From assembly GCF_020911885.1 (NCBI RefSeq), contig NZ_CP087132.1:2294001-2358000 (forward strand): a DNA stretch of 64,000 nucleotides, read 5' to 3'. A program made the translations under genes and the position numbers. The first letter of the stretch is position 1. Every line of letters begins with the position of its first letter. The DNA is from Flavobacterium acetivorans. Its GTDB lineage: Bacteria > Bacteroidota > Bacteroidia > Flavobacteriales > Flavobacteriaceae. Positions 53,831-63,325 of this stretch are shown here, piece after piece. The notes under the pieces are model-generated. The model did no database searches, was not told the DNA's origin, and saw only the letters and a program-made list of their open reading frames with translations.

Positions 53831-54634
53831 ATGGATAAAGTCGTTTTAATTACAGGAGGTTCCTCAGGAATAGGAAAATCGATTGGGGAATTTTTGCATA
53901 AAAAAGGTTTTGTCGTTTATGGTACGAGCCGAAATCCCGAAAAAGTACTTAATTCTATTTTTCCTCTTGTGGCTTTAGATGTTAGAAATGTTGACTCTAT
54001 AAAGTCAGCTGTAGATAAAATTATTGCAATAACAGGACGTTTAGATGTTGTAATTAATAATGCGGGAGTTGGAATTACTGGTCCTTTGGAAGAAATTCCG
54101 ACGGAAGAGATAAAGAATAACTTTGAAACTAATTTCTTTGGACCAATTGAGGTGATGAAAGCGGTGTTGCCACAAATGCGTTCTCAAAAATCAGGTTTGA
54201 TTATCAATGTGACTTCTATCGCGGCTTATATGGGCTTGCCTTATCGCTCTGTTTATTCGGCTTCCAAAGGCTCTTTGGAGTTGATAACCGAAGCTTTGCG
54301 TATGGAAGTAAAGCCTTTTGGAATTCATATTGCTAATGTAGCGCCGGGAGATTTTGCCACTAATATTGCTTCGGGACGTTTTCATGCGCCTTTAGTTAAG
54401 GGGTCTGCTTATGAGATTCCTTATGGGAATACTTTAAAAATGATGGATGAGCATGTGGATAGCGGTAGTAATCCTAATGAAATGGCTGAGGCTGTGTATC
54501 GAATAATACAAACTAAGGAGCCAAAAATTCATTACAAAGTGGGTGTTTTTATGCAGAAATTTTCAATTGTTTTAAAGCGCATTCTTCCTGATAAAGTATA
54601 TGAAAAAATGCTAATGAATCATTATAAGTTGTAA
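53831..54634 (+). CDS. Short-chain dehydrogenase/reductase (SDR)
   Basis: A 267-residue classical SDR. The Rossmann glycine motif TGGSSGIGKS is near residue 8, NNAG in DVVINNAGVG, catalytic Ser in NVTSIAAYMG and YSASK (Tyr/Lys). The C-terminal extension (IVLKRILPDKVYEKMLMNHY) resembles retinol/17-beta-hydroxysteroid-type SDRs of bacteria, whose natural substrates are mostly unknown. It has its own promoter and may end at the GTGAAG/CTTCAC hairpin at 54668-54684. Confidence 0.9.
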   Translation: MDKVVLITGGSSGIGKSIGEFLHKKGFVVYGTSRNPEKVLNSIFPLVALDVRNVDSIKSAVDKIIAITGRLDVVINNAGVGITGPLEEIPTEEIKNNFETNFFGPIEVMKAVLPQMRSQKSGLIINVTSIAAYMGLPYRSVYSASKGSLELITEALRMEVKPFGIHIANVAPGDFATNIASGRFHAPLVKGSAYEIPYGNTLKMMDEHVDSGSNPNEMAEAVYRIIQTKEPKIHYKVGVFMQKFSIVLKRILPDKVYEKMLMNHYKL

Positions 54635-54784
54635 TTTTGCAGCAAATTTTATTGATTTTGCAATAGCGTGAAGCATTACTTCACTTGATTTTTATTTTAA
54701 TTGGAGTTCAGTGAATTTCATTTGTAGTGAAAGTCCTTTTACTTTTTTATTTTAAAAAGTAAGAGATTGCAGCGGAAAGCCCGA

Positions 54785-54798
54785 TTCGCCGCGGCGAA
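54785..54798. repeat. GC-rich 14-bp perfect palindrome upstream of the transaldolase gene
   Basis: TTCGCCGCGGCGAA is its own reverse complement, within a GC-rich island (54772-54806) that stands out from the AT-rich surroundings. The island begins with GCAGCGGAAAGCCCGA and ends with ACACGCCCC, 33 bases before the next ATG. It could form a strong hairpin in the leader RNA. Its role is unknown. Confidence 0.6.
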
Positions 54799-54839
54799 CA
54801 CGCCCCAAAAAAAGAACACACAATTAAATTATATATATT

Positions 54840-55496
54840 ATGAAATTTTTTATTGACACGGCTAATTTAGCTCAGATTAAGGAAGCACAGGCATTAGGCG
54901 TTTTGGACGGAGTTACTACTAATCCGTCATTGATGGCTAAGGAAGGAATTACTGGAAAAAACAACATTTTGAAGCATTATGTTGACATCTGTAATTTGGT
55001 TGATGGTGATGTAAGTGCCGAAGTGAATGCGCTTGATTATGACGGAATGATTAAAGAAGGAGAGGAATTAGCGGATTTACACGAGCAAATTGTGGTGAAA
55101 TTGCCTATGACTAAGGAAGGTGTTATGGCGGCTAAATATTTTTCGGATAGAGGAATTAAGACTAATGTTACTTTAGTATTCTCTGCCGGACAGGCTTTAT
55201 TGGCTGCTAAAGCGGGAGCGACTTATGTATCTCCATTTATTGGTCGTTTGGATGATGTGTCTACAGACGGTTTGGCTTTGATTGAAGAAATTAGAGATAT
55301 TTATGATAACTACGGTTATGAAACTCAAATTCTTGCAGCTTCGGTACGTCATACCATGCATATTGTAAACTGCGCAAAAATTGGTGCCGATGTAATGACA
55401 GGTCCACTTTCGGCTATTTATGGTTTACTAAAACACCCATTGACAGATATCGGATTGGCTCAGTTTGTAGCTGATTTCGAAAAAGGAAATAAGTAA
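54840..55496 (+). CDS. Transaldolase / fructose-6-phosphate aldolase family
   Basis: A 218-residue small transaldolase (TalC/Fsa type). [33 protein letters not shown], the Schiff-base Lys in [26 protein letters not shown] and [11 protein letters not shown] are all typical. It exchanges dihydroxyacetone units between sugar phosphates in the pentose phosphate pathway. Fsa and transaldolase activities cannot be told apart by eye, although Bacteroidota members usually act as transaldolase. The leader carries the unusual GC-rich palindrome. Confidence 0.93.
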   Translation: MKFFIDTANLAQIKEAQALGVLDGVTTNPSLMAKEGITGKNNILKHYVDICNLVDGDVSAEVNALDYDGMIKEGEELADLHEQIVVKLPMTKEGVMAAKYFSDRGIKTNVTLVFSAGQALLAAKAGATYVSPFIGRLDDVSTDGLALIEEIRDIYDNYGYETQILAASVRHTMHIVNCAKIGADVMTGPLSAIYGLLKHPLTDIGLAQFVADFEKGNK

Positions 55497-55544
55497 AAAA
55501 TATAATCAGTGATTGGTTTTTAGTGGTCAGTCATTGAAATAAAC

Positions 55545-55579
55545 AAAAAGTCCCGCTTCAGTTGAAACGGGACTTTTTT
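55545..55579. terminator. Bidirectional terminator between the transaldolase and fah genes
   Basis: A5 GTCCCG, then CTTC / GAAA, CGGGAC T7: a long stem with one C/A mismatch, symmetric for both convergent genes. Confidence 0.85.
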
Positions 55580-55597
55580 TATGAATGCTATCGAAAA

Positions 55598-56881
55598 TTA
55601 TTTTTTTACAAATGGAGGTAATAATTTAGAAGAAACTTCTCCAAAACCAATTCTTACTTCGTCATTTTGGCAATAACCTTTCATAATTACAGTGTCATTA
55701 TCGTTGATGAATTTACGCTCAGTACCATCACTCATTTTTACAGGATTTTTCCCTCCCCAAGTCAATTCTAACATGGAACCAAAACTATCAGGAGTAGGTC
55801 CAGAAATGGTTCCTGATCCCATCATGTCTCCAGAATTCACACGGCATCCGTTAGAAGTATGATGTGCCAGTTGTTGGCTCATAGTCCAATACATGTATTT
55901 GAAATTGGATTTACTTACTATAGTTGGTTCTGCTTTTTCCGGTTGGATGGCGACTTCTAAATTGATGTCAAATGAATGTTTTCCATTTTGTTGCAGATAA
56001 GGTAGTGGCGTTGGTTCTTGCTTTGGACCAGCAGTTCTAAATGGTTCCAGTGCATCCATTGTTACAATCCAAGGCGATATGGAAGAAGCAAAGTTTTTGG
56101 CTAAAAAGGGGCCAAGAGGCACGTATTCCCATTTTTGAATGTCTCGGGCACTCCAGTCATTCAATAAGACCATTCCAAAGATATATTGTTCGGTTTCATC
56201 TACAGGAACACTTTCTCCCATTATATTTACGTCTGTGGTAATAAAGGCAGTTTCTAATTCAAAATCGATTGATTTAGAAGGGCCAAAAACAGGGCTTATT
56301 TCGCCGGCAGGCAAAGTTTGTCCCATAGGTCTGTGAACTGGAATTCCAGATGGAATGATAGTAGAGCTTCTACCGTGATATCCTACCGGAATATGAAGCC
56401 AATTAGGTAATAAGGCGTTTTCTGGATCACGGAACATTTTCCCTACATTGGTCGCATGTTCTTTACTGGAATAAAAATCAGTGTAATCACCTATTAAAAC
56501 AGGTAGTTGCATTTCTACGTCTTCCATTTTAAAGATCACTACATCTTTATGTTTTGCGTTATCTCTTAAGATTGGGTTTTCGGCATCAAAAATTTCGGCA
56601 ATGCGATTTCTTACCAATCGCCATGTTTTTTGACCATCTGAAATAAAATCATTCAGCGTGTCCTGCATGAACATATCATCAGTTAGTTCAATACCTTCAA
56701 AATAGTTTAATTGCTGCAAGGCTCCTAAATCGATTGCGAAATCACCAATTCGAGTTCCCACAGTTACCACATTTTCTCTAGTAAGGAAAACACCAAAGGG
56801 AATGTTTTGAATAGGGAAATCACTATTTTTAGGTACTTCTAACCATGATTTTCTATTAATATCGTTAGCTATTATTGGCAT
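55598..56881 (-). CDS. fahA: Fumarylacetoacetase
   Basis: A 427-residue cytoplasmic hydrolase, last step of tyrosine/homogentisate degradation (fumarylacetoacetate to fumarate and acetoacetate). DYTDFYSSKEHATNVGKMFR carries the catalytic and metal residues, GYHGRSSTIIPSG and the FELETAFITTDVN / FGMVLLNDWSARDIQKWEY blocks are metal- and substrate-binding segments, and GDMMGSGTISGP closes the active site. The length fits full-length FAH. It has a well-formed divergent promoter shared with glyA. Confidence 0.96.
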   Translation of the reverse strand: MPIIANDINRKSWLEVPKNSDFPIQNIPFGVFLTRENVVTVGTRIGDFAIDLGALQQLNYFEGIELTDDMFMQDTLNDFISDGQKTWRLVRNRIAEIFDAENPILRDNAKHKDVVIFKMEDVEMQLPVLIGDYTDFYSSKEHATNVGKMFRDPENALLPNWLHIPVGYHGRSSTIIPSGIPVHRPMGQTLPAGEISPVFGPSKSIDFELETAFITTDVNIMGESVPVDETEQYIFGMVLLNDWSARDIQKWEYVPLGPFLAKNFASSISPWIVTMDALEPFRTAGPKQEPTPLPYLQQNGKHSFDINLEVAIQPEKAEPTIVSKSNFKYMYWTMSQQLAHHTSNGCRVNSGDMMGSGTISGPTPDSFGSMLELTWGGKNPVKMSDGTERKFINDNDTVIMKGYCQNDEVRIGFGEVSSKLLPPFVKK

Positions 56882-56914
56882 AATATGTTAATTATTTTGT
56901 TGAAAATTACACAT

Positions 56915-56944
56915 CAAATATATCATAATCTAACTGTTTAACAA
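56915..56944 (-). promoter_or_regulatory. Promoter of fahA
   Basis: On the minus strand, TTG (56942-56944) and TATATTTG (56915-56922) are separated by 19 bases, an excellent match to the Bacteroidota consensus. The ATG lies 33 bases downstream of the -7 box. Confidence 0.75.
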
Positions 56945-56955
56945 GCGTTTTTTTG

Positions 56956-56963
56956 TATTTTTG
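56956..56963 (+). promoter_or_regulatory. Putative -7 box of glyA
   Basis: TATTTTTG matches TAnnTTTG, 25 bases before the ATG at 56989. An alternative in-frame start at 56953 would precede the box and is rejected. Confidence 0.6.
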
Positions 56964-56988
56964 CTCCAAATTAACTAAATTCAAAGAA

Positions 56989-58263
56989 ATGCAACGCGAC
57001 GAACAAATTTTTGACCTTATTCTAGAAGAACAAGAAAGACAAATACACGGATTAGAACTTATTGCCTCAGAGAACTTTGTAAGTGACGAAGTGATGGAAG
57101 CTGCGGGTTCTGTATTGACCAATAAATATGCCGAGGGTTATCCTGGTAAAAGATATTACGGAGGTTGTGAAGTAGTTGATGTTATTGAGCAAATTGCAAT
57201 TGACAGAGCTAAGGAATTGTTTGGTGCTGAATATGCAAACGTGCAGCCACATTCGGGTTCACAAGCCAATACAGCCGTTTTCTTTGCTTGTTTGAAACCA
57301 GGTGATAAAATATTAGGTTTTGACTTGTCTCACGGTGGACATTTAACTCACGGTTCACCGGTAAACTTCTCAGGACGTTTATATACTCCGGTTTTTTACG
57401 GTGTAGATGCTGAAACGGGACTTTTAGATTACGATAAAATTCAAGAAATAGCCACTAAAGAACAACCAAAATTAATCATCGCTGGAGCTTCGGCTTATTC
57501 TCGCGATATGGATTTTGAGCGTTTTAGAGTAATTGCTGACAGTGTTGGTGCTATTTTGTTTGCTGATATTTCTCATCCTGCAGGTTTAATCGCCAAAGGA
57601 TTGATGAATGACCCAATTCCTCATTGCCATATTGTATCGACTACTACGCATAAAACTTTGCGTGGACCACGTGGAGGTTTGATTATGATGGGGAAAGATT
57701 TCCCGAACCCATTTGGTTTAACAACTCCAAAAGGAGAAATCAGAATGATGTCTTCTCTATTGGATTTAGCTGTTTTTCCTGGAAATCAAGGTGGACCATT
57801 AATGCATATTATTGCTGCTAAAGCGGTTGCTTTTGGCGAAGCTTTGAAAGATGAATTCTTTACTTATGCTTTACAATTGCAAAAAAATGCCAAAGCTATG
57901 GCTGAAGCTTTTGTAAAAAGAGGCTACAATATCATTTCAGGTGGAACCGACAATCACATGATGTTAATCGACTTGAGAAACAAAAACATTTCAGGTAAAG
58001 AAGCCGAAAATGCTTTGGTAAAAGCAGAGATTACCGTGAATAAAAACATGGTGCCTTTTGACGATAAATCACCATTTGTAACTTCTGGTATTCGTGTAGG
58101 AACAGCGGCAATTACCACTCGTGGATTAGTTGAAGAAGATATGGAAACCATTGTTGATATGATTGATAGAGTTTTGATGAATCATACTAACGAAGAAATC
58201 ATCGAAGAGGTGGCTAATGAAGTGAACGAAATGATGAGCGAAAGAGCGATTTTCGTTTTCTAA
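56989..58263 (+). CDS. glyA: Serine hydroxymethyltransferase
   Basis: A 424-residue PLP enzyme interconverting serine and glycine with tetrahydrofolate. [18 protein letters not shown] is the family start. [10 protein letters not shown], the HSGSQAN block, [11 protein letters not shown] and the PLP lysine in [15 protein letters not shown] are present, and [27 protein letters not shown] ends the core. ATG 56989 is chosen by homology and by the promoter position. It is monocistronic or loosely linked to miaE 117 bp downstream. Confidence 0.97.
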   Translation: MQRDEQIFDLILEEQERQIHGLELIASENFVSDEVMEAAGSVLTNKYAEGYPGKRYYGGCEVVDVIEQIAIDRAKELFGAEYANVQPHSGSQANTAVFFACLKPGDKILGFDLSHGGHLTHGSPVNFSGRLYTPVFYGVDAETGLLDYDKIQEIATKEQPKLIIAGASAYSRDMDFERFRVIADSVGAILFADISHPAGLIAKGLMNDPIPHCHIVSTTTHKTLRGPRGGLIMMGKDFPNPFGLTTPKGEIRMMSSLLDLAVFPGNQGGPLMHIIAAKAVAFGEALKDEFFTYALQLQKNAKAMAEAFVKRGYNIISGGTDNHMMLIDLRNKNISGKEAENALVKAEITVNKNMVPFDDKSPFVTSGIRVGTAAITTRGLVEEDMETIVDMIDRVLMNHTNEEIIEEVANEVNEMMSERAIFVF

Positions 58264-58380
58264 ATTGAATTTAAAAGTTTCAGGTTTAAAGTTTAAAGTT
58301 TTGTGTTTGTCAAAAGCATTCTAAAACTTTAAACTTTTTTCATTTTAGTAGAATTTTAAACAAACTTTAAACAAGAAGAA

Positions 58381-58974
58381 ATGGGTGTATTACGATTGCA
58401 ATTGCCAACAGACCCTAGATGGGTAAATATTGTAGAAAAAAACATAGAAGAAATTTTGACGGACCACGCTTGGTGCGAACAAAAAGCGGCGACCAATGCC
58501 ATTACGATTATCACTAATAATTCAGAACATCAGGATTTAGTTCAGGATCTTTTGGCTTTGGCCAAAGAAGAAATTGACCATTTTGAACAAGTTCATAATA
58601 TTATCATCAAACGCGGTTTAAAATTAGGTCGTGAACGCAAAGACGATTATGTCAACGAATTGTATTTGTATATGAAAAAAAGTAGCAACGGCAGCCGAGT
58701 TTCTAGTTTAGTAGAACGATTGCTTTTTTCGGCGATGATCGAAGCCAGAAGTTGCGAACGCTTTAAAGTACTTTCGGAAAATATTCAAGACGAAGAATTA
58801 TCGACATTTTATAGGGATTTAATGGAAAGTGAAGCCGGACATTATACTACGTTTATCACTTATGCCCGTAAATACGGAATAGGTATCGATGTAGAGAAAA
58901 GATGGCGTGAGTGGATTGAGTTTGAAGCGTCAATAATTGAGAATTACGGGAAAAGCGAAACGATTCACGGTTAG
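58381..58974 (+). CDS. miaE: tRNA-(ms2io6A)-hydroxylase-like diiron protein (MiaE)
   Basis: A 197-residue ferritin-like helical bundle. Diiron ligands are visible as AKEEIDHFEQVH (ExxH) and ESEAGHYTTF (ExxH), with single glutamates in ADHAWCEQKAA-type helix 1 and FSAMIEARSCERF. MiaE hydroxylates the isopentenyl group of the modified base at tRNA position 37. The N-terminus MGVLRLQLPTDPRWVNIVEKN matches the family. It is followed after 45 bp by a GNAT acetyltransferase on the same strand. Confidence 0.9.
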   Translation: MGVLRLQLPTDPRWVNIVEKNIEEILTDHAWCEQKAATNAITIITNNSEHQDLVQDLLALAKEEIDHFEQVHNIIIKRGLKLGRERKDDYVNELYLYMKKSSNGSRVSSLVERLLFSAMIEARSCERFKVLSENIQDEELSTFYRDLMESEAGHYTTFITYARKYGIGIDVEKRWREWIEFEASIIENYGKSETIHG

Positions 58975-59019
58975 TGTTCAGTAATCAGTTATTTCTAACT
59001 CATAACTCATAATTTTTAT

Positions 59020-59517
59020 ATGGTAACAATAAAAGAAGCCACAGCCAAGGATTTCAAAATAATTCAGGAAATTGCTCATAAAACTTGGCCGGATGTCTAT
59101 GGAGAAATCCTTTCGGCAGTGCAATTGGACTATATGTTGAAATCCTTTTATTCAGAAGAGGCTTTAAGGGATAATGTAGTCAATAAAGGGCATCATTTTA
59201 TTCTGGCTTTTGAGGAGGATTTTTGTTTGGGTTTTGCCTCTTTTCAGCATGATTATTTGGACGAAAAAGTGACACGTTTGCATAAAATTTATTTGCTTCC
59301 TGAGGCACAGGCAAAAGGTGCGGGTAAGCAATTAGTCGACGCTGTCATAAATTATGCAAAGCAAAGCGGTTCCAATGTTATTTCCTTGAACGTAAACCGA
59401 TTCAACAAAGCCTTGACTTTTTATCAAAAACTAGGTTTTGAAATCGTAGGAGAAGAGGATATAGAATTGGAACACGGCTATTTGATGGAAGATTATAAGA
59501 TGGAGAAACAGCTGTAG
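59020..59517 (+). CDS. GNAT-family N-acetyltransferase
   Basis: A 165-residue acetyl-CoA-dependent acetyltransferase. The fold is read from IKEATAKDFKIIQEIAHKTW, the strand-helix LHKIYLLPEAQAKGAGKQLVD containing the pyrophosphate loop (QAKGAG), and the end LNVNRFNKALTFYQKLGFEIVGEED. The substrate is unknown; members acetylate small amines, antibiotics or protein N-termini. It lies 45 bp after the miaE-like gene and may be co-transcribed with it. Confidence 0.9.
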   Translation: MVTIKEATAKDFKIIQEIAHKTWPDVYGEILSAVQLDYMLKSFYSEEALRDNVVNKGHHFILAFEEDFCLGFASFQHDYLDEKVTRLHKIYLLPEAQAKGAGKQLVDAVINYAKQSGSNVISLNVNRFNKALTFYQKLGFEIVGEEDIELEHGYLMEDYKMEKQL

Positions 59518-59635
59518 TTTATTTTGAGTATAAAGGGTTTTAATTTATTTAAAAGAAATTTCTTCTATTATTCGTTTTACAGAAAAAAGCAGTAAATTTA
59601 AATGTTTATTGAAACTGTTTTTTTAAGATGTCAAA

Positions 59636-60724
59636 ATGAAATATGTAAATTGTTTTCCCCTTATTGCGCTGTTTTTGCTCCTTTCTTGTTCAAAAGATAG
59701 AGAAGGAATAAAGCCCGATAAAGGCAGTGTTACCGAAAGTGTTTATGCATCGGGTATTATCAAAGCCAATGATCAATATACTGTTTTTTCTACGGTTAAC
59801 GGAATTTTACAAAAGATAAAAGTAGTTGCAGGACAGTCTGTTCATCAAGGACAATTATTATTTGACATTGAAAGCGAAAAAGCGGCTTTAAATACCGAAA
59901 ACTCCCGATTAGCTTATCAATTAAGTTTGCAAAGCAATCGGTATATTCAAGATAAAATTGCCGAAATGGAACTAAAAGTACAGTCGGCCAAGGACAAACT
60001 CACTCTCGACGAATCCCTTTACATCAGGAATAAAAACATCAAAAATCAAGGCGGGATTTCTCAAGTTGATTTTGAAAGAGTGGAGCTTACCTACAAAAGT
60101 TCTAAACTCAATTATGAGGCTTCGCAAAAACAATTATCGCAGCTCAAAGCCCAATTAGATAACGACCAAAAACGGAACAACATAAACCTTAAAATCAATG
60201 AGAAGTCACAAAGTGATTTCAATATCAAAAGTGCTTTTTCGGGTGAGTTATTTGATGTTTTAGTCAAAGAAGGAGCATTGGTGACAACCCAGACTCCTTT
60301 GGCCATCATAGGGAAAGCCAATTCCTTTTTGCTGGAATTAGAAGTTGATGAGAATGACATGGTTCGGGTCGAAATAGGACAAAAAGCACTTGTGACTATG
60401 GACAGCTATAAAGGAAAGGTTTTTGAGGCTGTAGTCGATAAAATTTACCCTATTATGAATGAGCGTTCCCGTACCTTTAAAATTGAAGCCCACTTTGTGA
60501 ATCCGCCCAAAAAACTTTATCCCAATCTTACGGCTGAGGCTAATATCATCATGCAAACAAAAGAAAATACCCTTACCATTCCCAAAGCCTATTTGCTAGA
60601 CAATGAATACGTTTTAGTTAAGAATAATGAAAAACGAAAAGTAAAGACCGGTTTGAGTGATTATCAAAAAGTAGAGATTTTAGAAGGATTGAAAACAGAT
60701 GAAATGATTTACAAGCCCGAATAA
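59636..60724 (+). CDS. HlyD/MacA-type periplasmic adaptor lipoprotein
   Basis: A 362-residue membrane-fusion adaptor. The lipobox LLLSC19 anchors it. A lipoyl-like half (VFSTVNGILQKIKVVAGQSVHQGQLLFDIE), an alpha-helical hairpin (about residues 80-185), the second lipoyl half (FSGELFDVLVKEGALVTTQTPLAIIG) and a beta-barrel domain follow. The stop codon overlaps the ATG of the permease gene by one base (TAATG), so translation is coupled. With the two following genes it forms a MacAB-like tripartite exporter; an outer-membrane TolC partner is not encoded here. Confidence 0.92.
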   Translation: MKYVNCFPLIALFLLLSCSKDREGIKPDKGSVTESVYASGIIKANDQYTVFSTVNGILQKIKVVAGQSVHQGQLLFDIESEKAALNTENSRLAYQLSLQSNRYIQDKIAEMELKVQSAKDKLTLDESLYIRNKNIKNQGGISQVDFERVELTYKSSKLNYEASQKQLSQLKAQLDNDQKRNNINLKINEKSQSDFNIKSAFSGELFDVLVKEGALVTTQTPLAIIGKANSFLLELEVDENDMVRVEIGQKALVTMDSYKGKVFEAVVDKIYPIMNERSRTFKIEAHFVNPPKKLYPNLTAEANIIMQTKENTLTIPKAYLLDNEYVLVKNNEKRKVKTGLSDYQKVEILEGLKTDEMIYKPE

Positions 60725-61980
60725 TGAATTTTAAATTGATTTTAAATATTGCTTTTCATTTACTTAAAGCCCGACTAAAACAAACTATAGTTGCCGCTGT
60801 GGGGGTTACCTTTGGGATTGCTATGTTTATTACTTTGATTAGTTTTATGGGTGGCTTAAATGAAATGTTAGATGGATTAATGCTCAACAGAACACCGCAC
60901 ATTCTGTTGTACAATGAGGTAAAACCATCAGAGAACCAGCCCTTGTCCTTGTCAGAAGAGTATAAAAGCCACACAAAATTTATTCATTCTATAAAACCAA
61001 AAGACAGAGGCAAATCAGTTTACAATAGTCAATCGATTATTAAAGTTTTAAAACAGGACAAACGCATTATAGATGTCGCGCCCAAAGTGACTGCTTCGGT
61101 TTTGTTTAATTCGGGAACCATTGAGATTTCGGGTTTTGTAAACGGAATTGACATGTTTGCCGAGGATAAACTTTTTAAGATAAGTGATTATATAACTCAA
61201 GGGAATATTGCTGATTTAGCTCAAAATAACAGCATTATTATTGGAATAGGATTAGCTAACAAAATGTTGCTTTCAAAAGGAGATATAATAAAAATTACTA
61301 CTTCTCGTGGAGATTTGACTTCTTTGAAAATTGTGGGGATTTCTGAAATTGGAATTGCCGAAATTGACAATGTGATGAGCTATACTTCTTTGGCTACAGC
61401 CCAAAAAATATTAGGACAACCCAAGAGCTATATCACCGATATTCAGGTTAATTTGTATGACAAAGAAACTGCAGTAGAACTTGCAAAAGAGTTTCGAAAG
61501 GAATTCAATATTGATACGATAGATTATCAAACTGCCAATGCGCAATTTGAAACCGGGAGTACTGTGCGAAGTATTATTTCTTATTCGGTGGGAATTGTGT
61601 TGCTTATCGTGGCTGGTTTTGGGATTTACAATATATTGAATATGATGATTTATGAAAAAATGGACAGTATTGCGATTCTTAAAGCCACCGGTTTTTCAGG
61701 TAGTGACGTAAAATGGATTTTCATCTCTCTCTCAATAATTATTGGACTTACAGGTGGAATTTTAGGACTGTTGTTTGGATTTATTTTTTCTAATATAATC
61801 GATGTAATTCCTTTTGAAACTACATCTTTACCAACTGTAAAAACCTATCCAATTGTCTACAATATTATTTATTATATCATAGGAATTGTTTTTGCTTTTT
61901 GTACTACAATTATAGCAGGACTTTTTCCTGCTCTAAAAGCAAGTAAAGTAGATCCTGTAGAAATCATTAGAGGGAAATAG
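60724..61980 (+). CDS. MacB/LolC-type ABC transporter permease
   Basis: A 418-residue inner-membrane permease with the FtsX/MacB layout: one N-terminal helix, a large periplasmic domain (about residues 45-270) and three C-terminal helices (SVGIVLLIVAGFGIYNILNMMIYEK, then IIIGLTGGILGLLFGFIFSN, then IIYYIIGIVFAFCTTIIAGLFPALKASKVDPVEIIRGK). The final block with A-x-K-A-x-x-x-D-P-V-E is a MacB hallmark. It pairs with the adaptor and ATPase on either side. The substrate is unknown; such exporters carry peptides, macrolides, or lipoproteins. Confidence 0.93.
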   Translation: MNFKLILNIAFHLLKARLKQTIVAAVGVTFGIAMFITLISFMGGLNEMLDGLMLNRTPHILLYNEVKPSENQPLSLSEEYKSHTKFIHSIKPKDRGKSVYNSQSIIKVLKQDKRIIDVAPKVTASVLFNSGTIEISGFVNGIDMFAEDKLFKISDYITQGNIADLAQNNSIIIGIGLANKMLLSKGDIIKITTSRGDLTSLKIVGISEIGIAEIDNVMSYTSLATAQKILGQPKSYITDIQVNLYDKETAVELAKEFRKEFNIDTIDYQTANAQFETGSTVRSIISYSVGIVLLIVAGFGIYNILNMMIYEKMDSIAILKATGFSGSDVKWIFISLSIIIGLTGGILGLLFGFIFSNIIDVIPFETTSLPTVKTYPIVYNIIYYIIGIVFAFCTTIIAGLFPALKASKVDPVEIIRGK

Positions 61981-61982
61981 TT

Positions 61983-62666
61983 ATGGAAGACAATAAAAGA
62001 GTGATACAAACCATTGGTTTAACCAAATATTTTTATGACCCGGTAAAATTTCAGGTCATTAAAGAAGTTGATTTGAGTATTAATCATGGTGAGTTTGTTG
62101 CTATCGAGGGGAAATCGGGCTCAGGGAAATCTACCTTATTGTATTTATTATCTACTATGGATACGGATTATGAAGGACAATTATTCATTCATAATGAACT
62201 TGTAACAGGGCAGGAGGATGCAAAATTAGCGAAAATCAGAAATGAAAAAATTGGATTTGTTTTTCAATTTCATTACTTATTAGTGGAATATAATGTTTTA
62301 AAAAATGTGATGCTTCCGGGCTTGAAATTTGGAAAATATTCCGAAAAGGAATTGGAACAGCGCGCTATGAACCATCTAAAGACACTTGGGATGGAGACTC
62401 ATGCCTTGAAAATGCCAAATCAACTGAGTGGAGGTGAAAAACAACGTGTAGCTATAGCTAGGGCATTAATCAATGATCCTTTAATTATTATGGGGGACGA
62501 ACCTACCGGAAATTTAGATAAGAAAAATGGAGATTTGGTTTTTGATATTTTCAAAAAACTAGCGCGAGAATTTAATCAAACCATATTAGTTGTTACTCAT
62601 GATAGTGATTTTGCCCAAAGAACCGATAGAATAATCACGATGGAAGATGGCCGAATTATCTCCTGA
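61983..62666 (+). CDS. MacB/LolD-type ABC transporter ATPase
   Basis: A 227-residue nucleotide-binding subunit. Walker A EGKSGSGKSTLL, Q-loop FVFQFHYLL, signature LSGGEKQRVAIARAL, Walker B IIMGDEPTGNLD and the switch His in VVTHD are complete. LolD/MacB-type ATPases of this size drive conformational export rather than import. It starts 3 bases after the permease stop, completing a three-gene operon, and ends convergent to the pentapeptide protein gene (4-base gap). Confidence 0.95.
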   Translation: MEDNKRVIQTIGLTKYFYDPVKFQVIKEVDLSINHGEFVAIEGKSGSGKSTLLYLLSTMDTDYEGQLFIHNELVTGQEDAKLAKIRNEKIGFVFQFHYLLVEYNVLKNVMLPGLKFGKYSEKELEQRAMNHLKTLGMETHALKMPNQLSGGEKQRVAIARALINDPLIIMGDEPTGNLDKKNGDLVFDIFKKLAREFNQTILVVTHDSDFAQRTDRIITMEDGRIIS

Positions 62667-62669
62667 TTC

Positions 62670-63239
62670 TTATTGAACCACAATTTCATATTTTGTCAAC
62701 AAACCTTTAACGGCTTCTAATGAAAATTGCGCTTTTTTTAGTTTTGTTCTCATCGGATCAATTGTATAATTGCGGCTAGTTCTAAAATCGGCTTTGTTTG
62801 CAATAGCTTTATCAAATTCAGCCCGATATAAATCGCAAGTATCAAAAAGAACTTCAGTCAAATCTGTACTCATAAAATCAACAGCAATAAGACTACAATT
62901 GGTAAAAGTAGTTCCTTTCATTTTTAAAGCGTAGAATTTAGAGAAATCCAAAATACAATTGCTAAAATGAATTTCAAAAATGAGTTTATCGCACATGGCA
63001 AAATTGACGTCTTTTATTTTGCAATGATTAAAAAGTACGGATCTTAAAGCAACATGATTTATTTTTGAATTATTGAAATTACAATTGTTGAAACTGCAAT
63101 CTATAAAGGTGACCGCTATAAAATTGCATCGGGAGAAATCACAATTGTTAAAAATACAGCATTCAAATTCCTTGAAATTCATGTCTTCAACATCATAAAT
63201 GATGTCATTGTATTGCAAGTCAAGGTGGTAATCTGGCAT
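62670..63239 (-). CDS. Pentapeptide-repeat protein
   Basis: A 189-residue protein made largely of A(D/N)LxX-like five-residue repeats: FNNCNFNNSKINHVAL, FNHCKIKDVNF, FTNCSLIAVDF, TDLTEVLFDTCDLYRAEFDKAI. These fold as a right-handed quadrilateral beta-helix. It is rich in Cys and Asn at the repeat centre. No signal peptide is seen. Some relatives (Qnr/MfpA) mimic DNA and protect gyrase, but most have no known function, and this one is more divergent. It is divergent from the CHAT-like gene at 63326, sharing an 86-bp upstream region. Confidence 0.9.
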   Translation of the reverse strand: MPDYHLDLQYNDIIYDVEDMNFKEFECCIFNNCDFSRCNFIAVTFIDCSFNNCNFNNSKINHVALRSVLFNHCKIKDVNFAMCDKLIFEIHFSNCILDFSKFYALKMKGTTFTNCSLIAVDFMSTDLTEVLFDTCDLYRAEFDKAIANKADFRTSRNYTIDPMRTKLKKAQFSLEAVKGLLTKYEIVVQ

Positions 63240-63325
63240 TTTTTCGAGATATGAAGTTGTTTAAATGTTGGCTAAACTAGAAATAAAATTCGATTAATTT
63301 CTTATTTGTATATCTTAAGTTCCTT

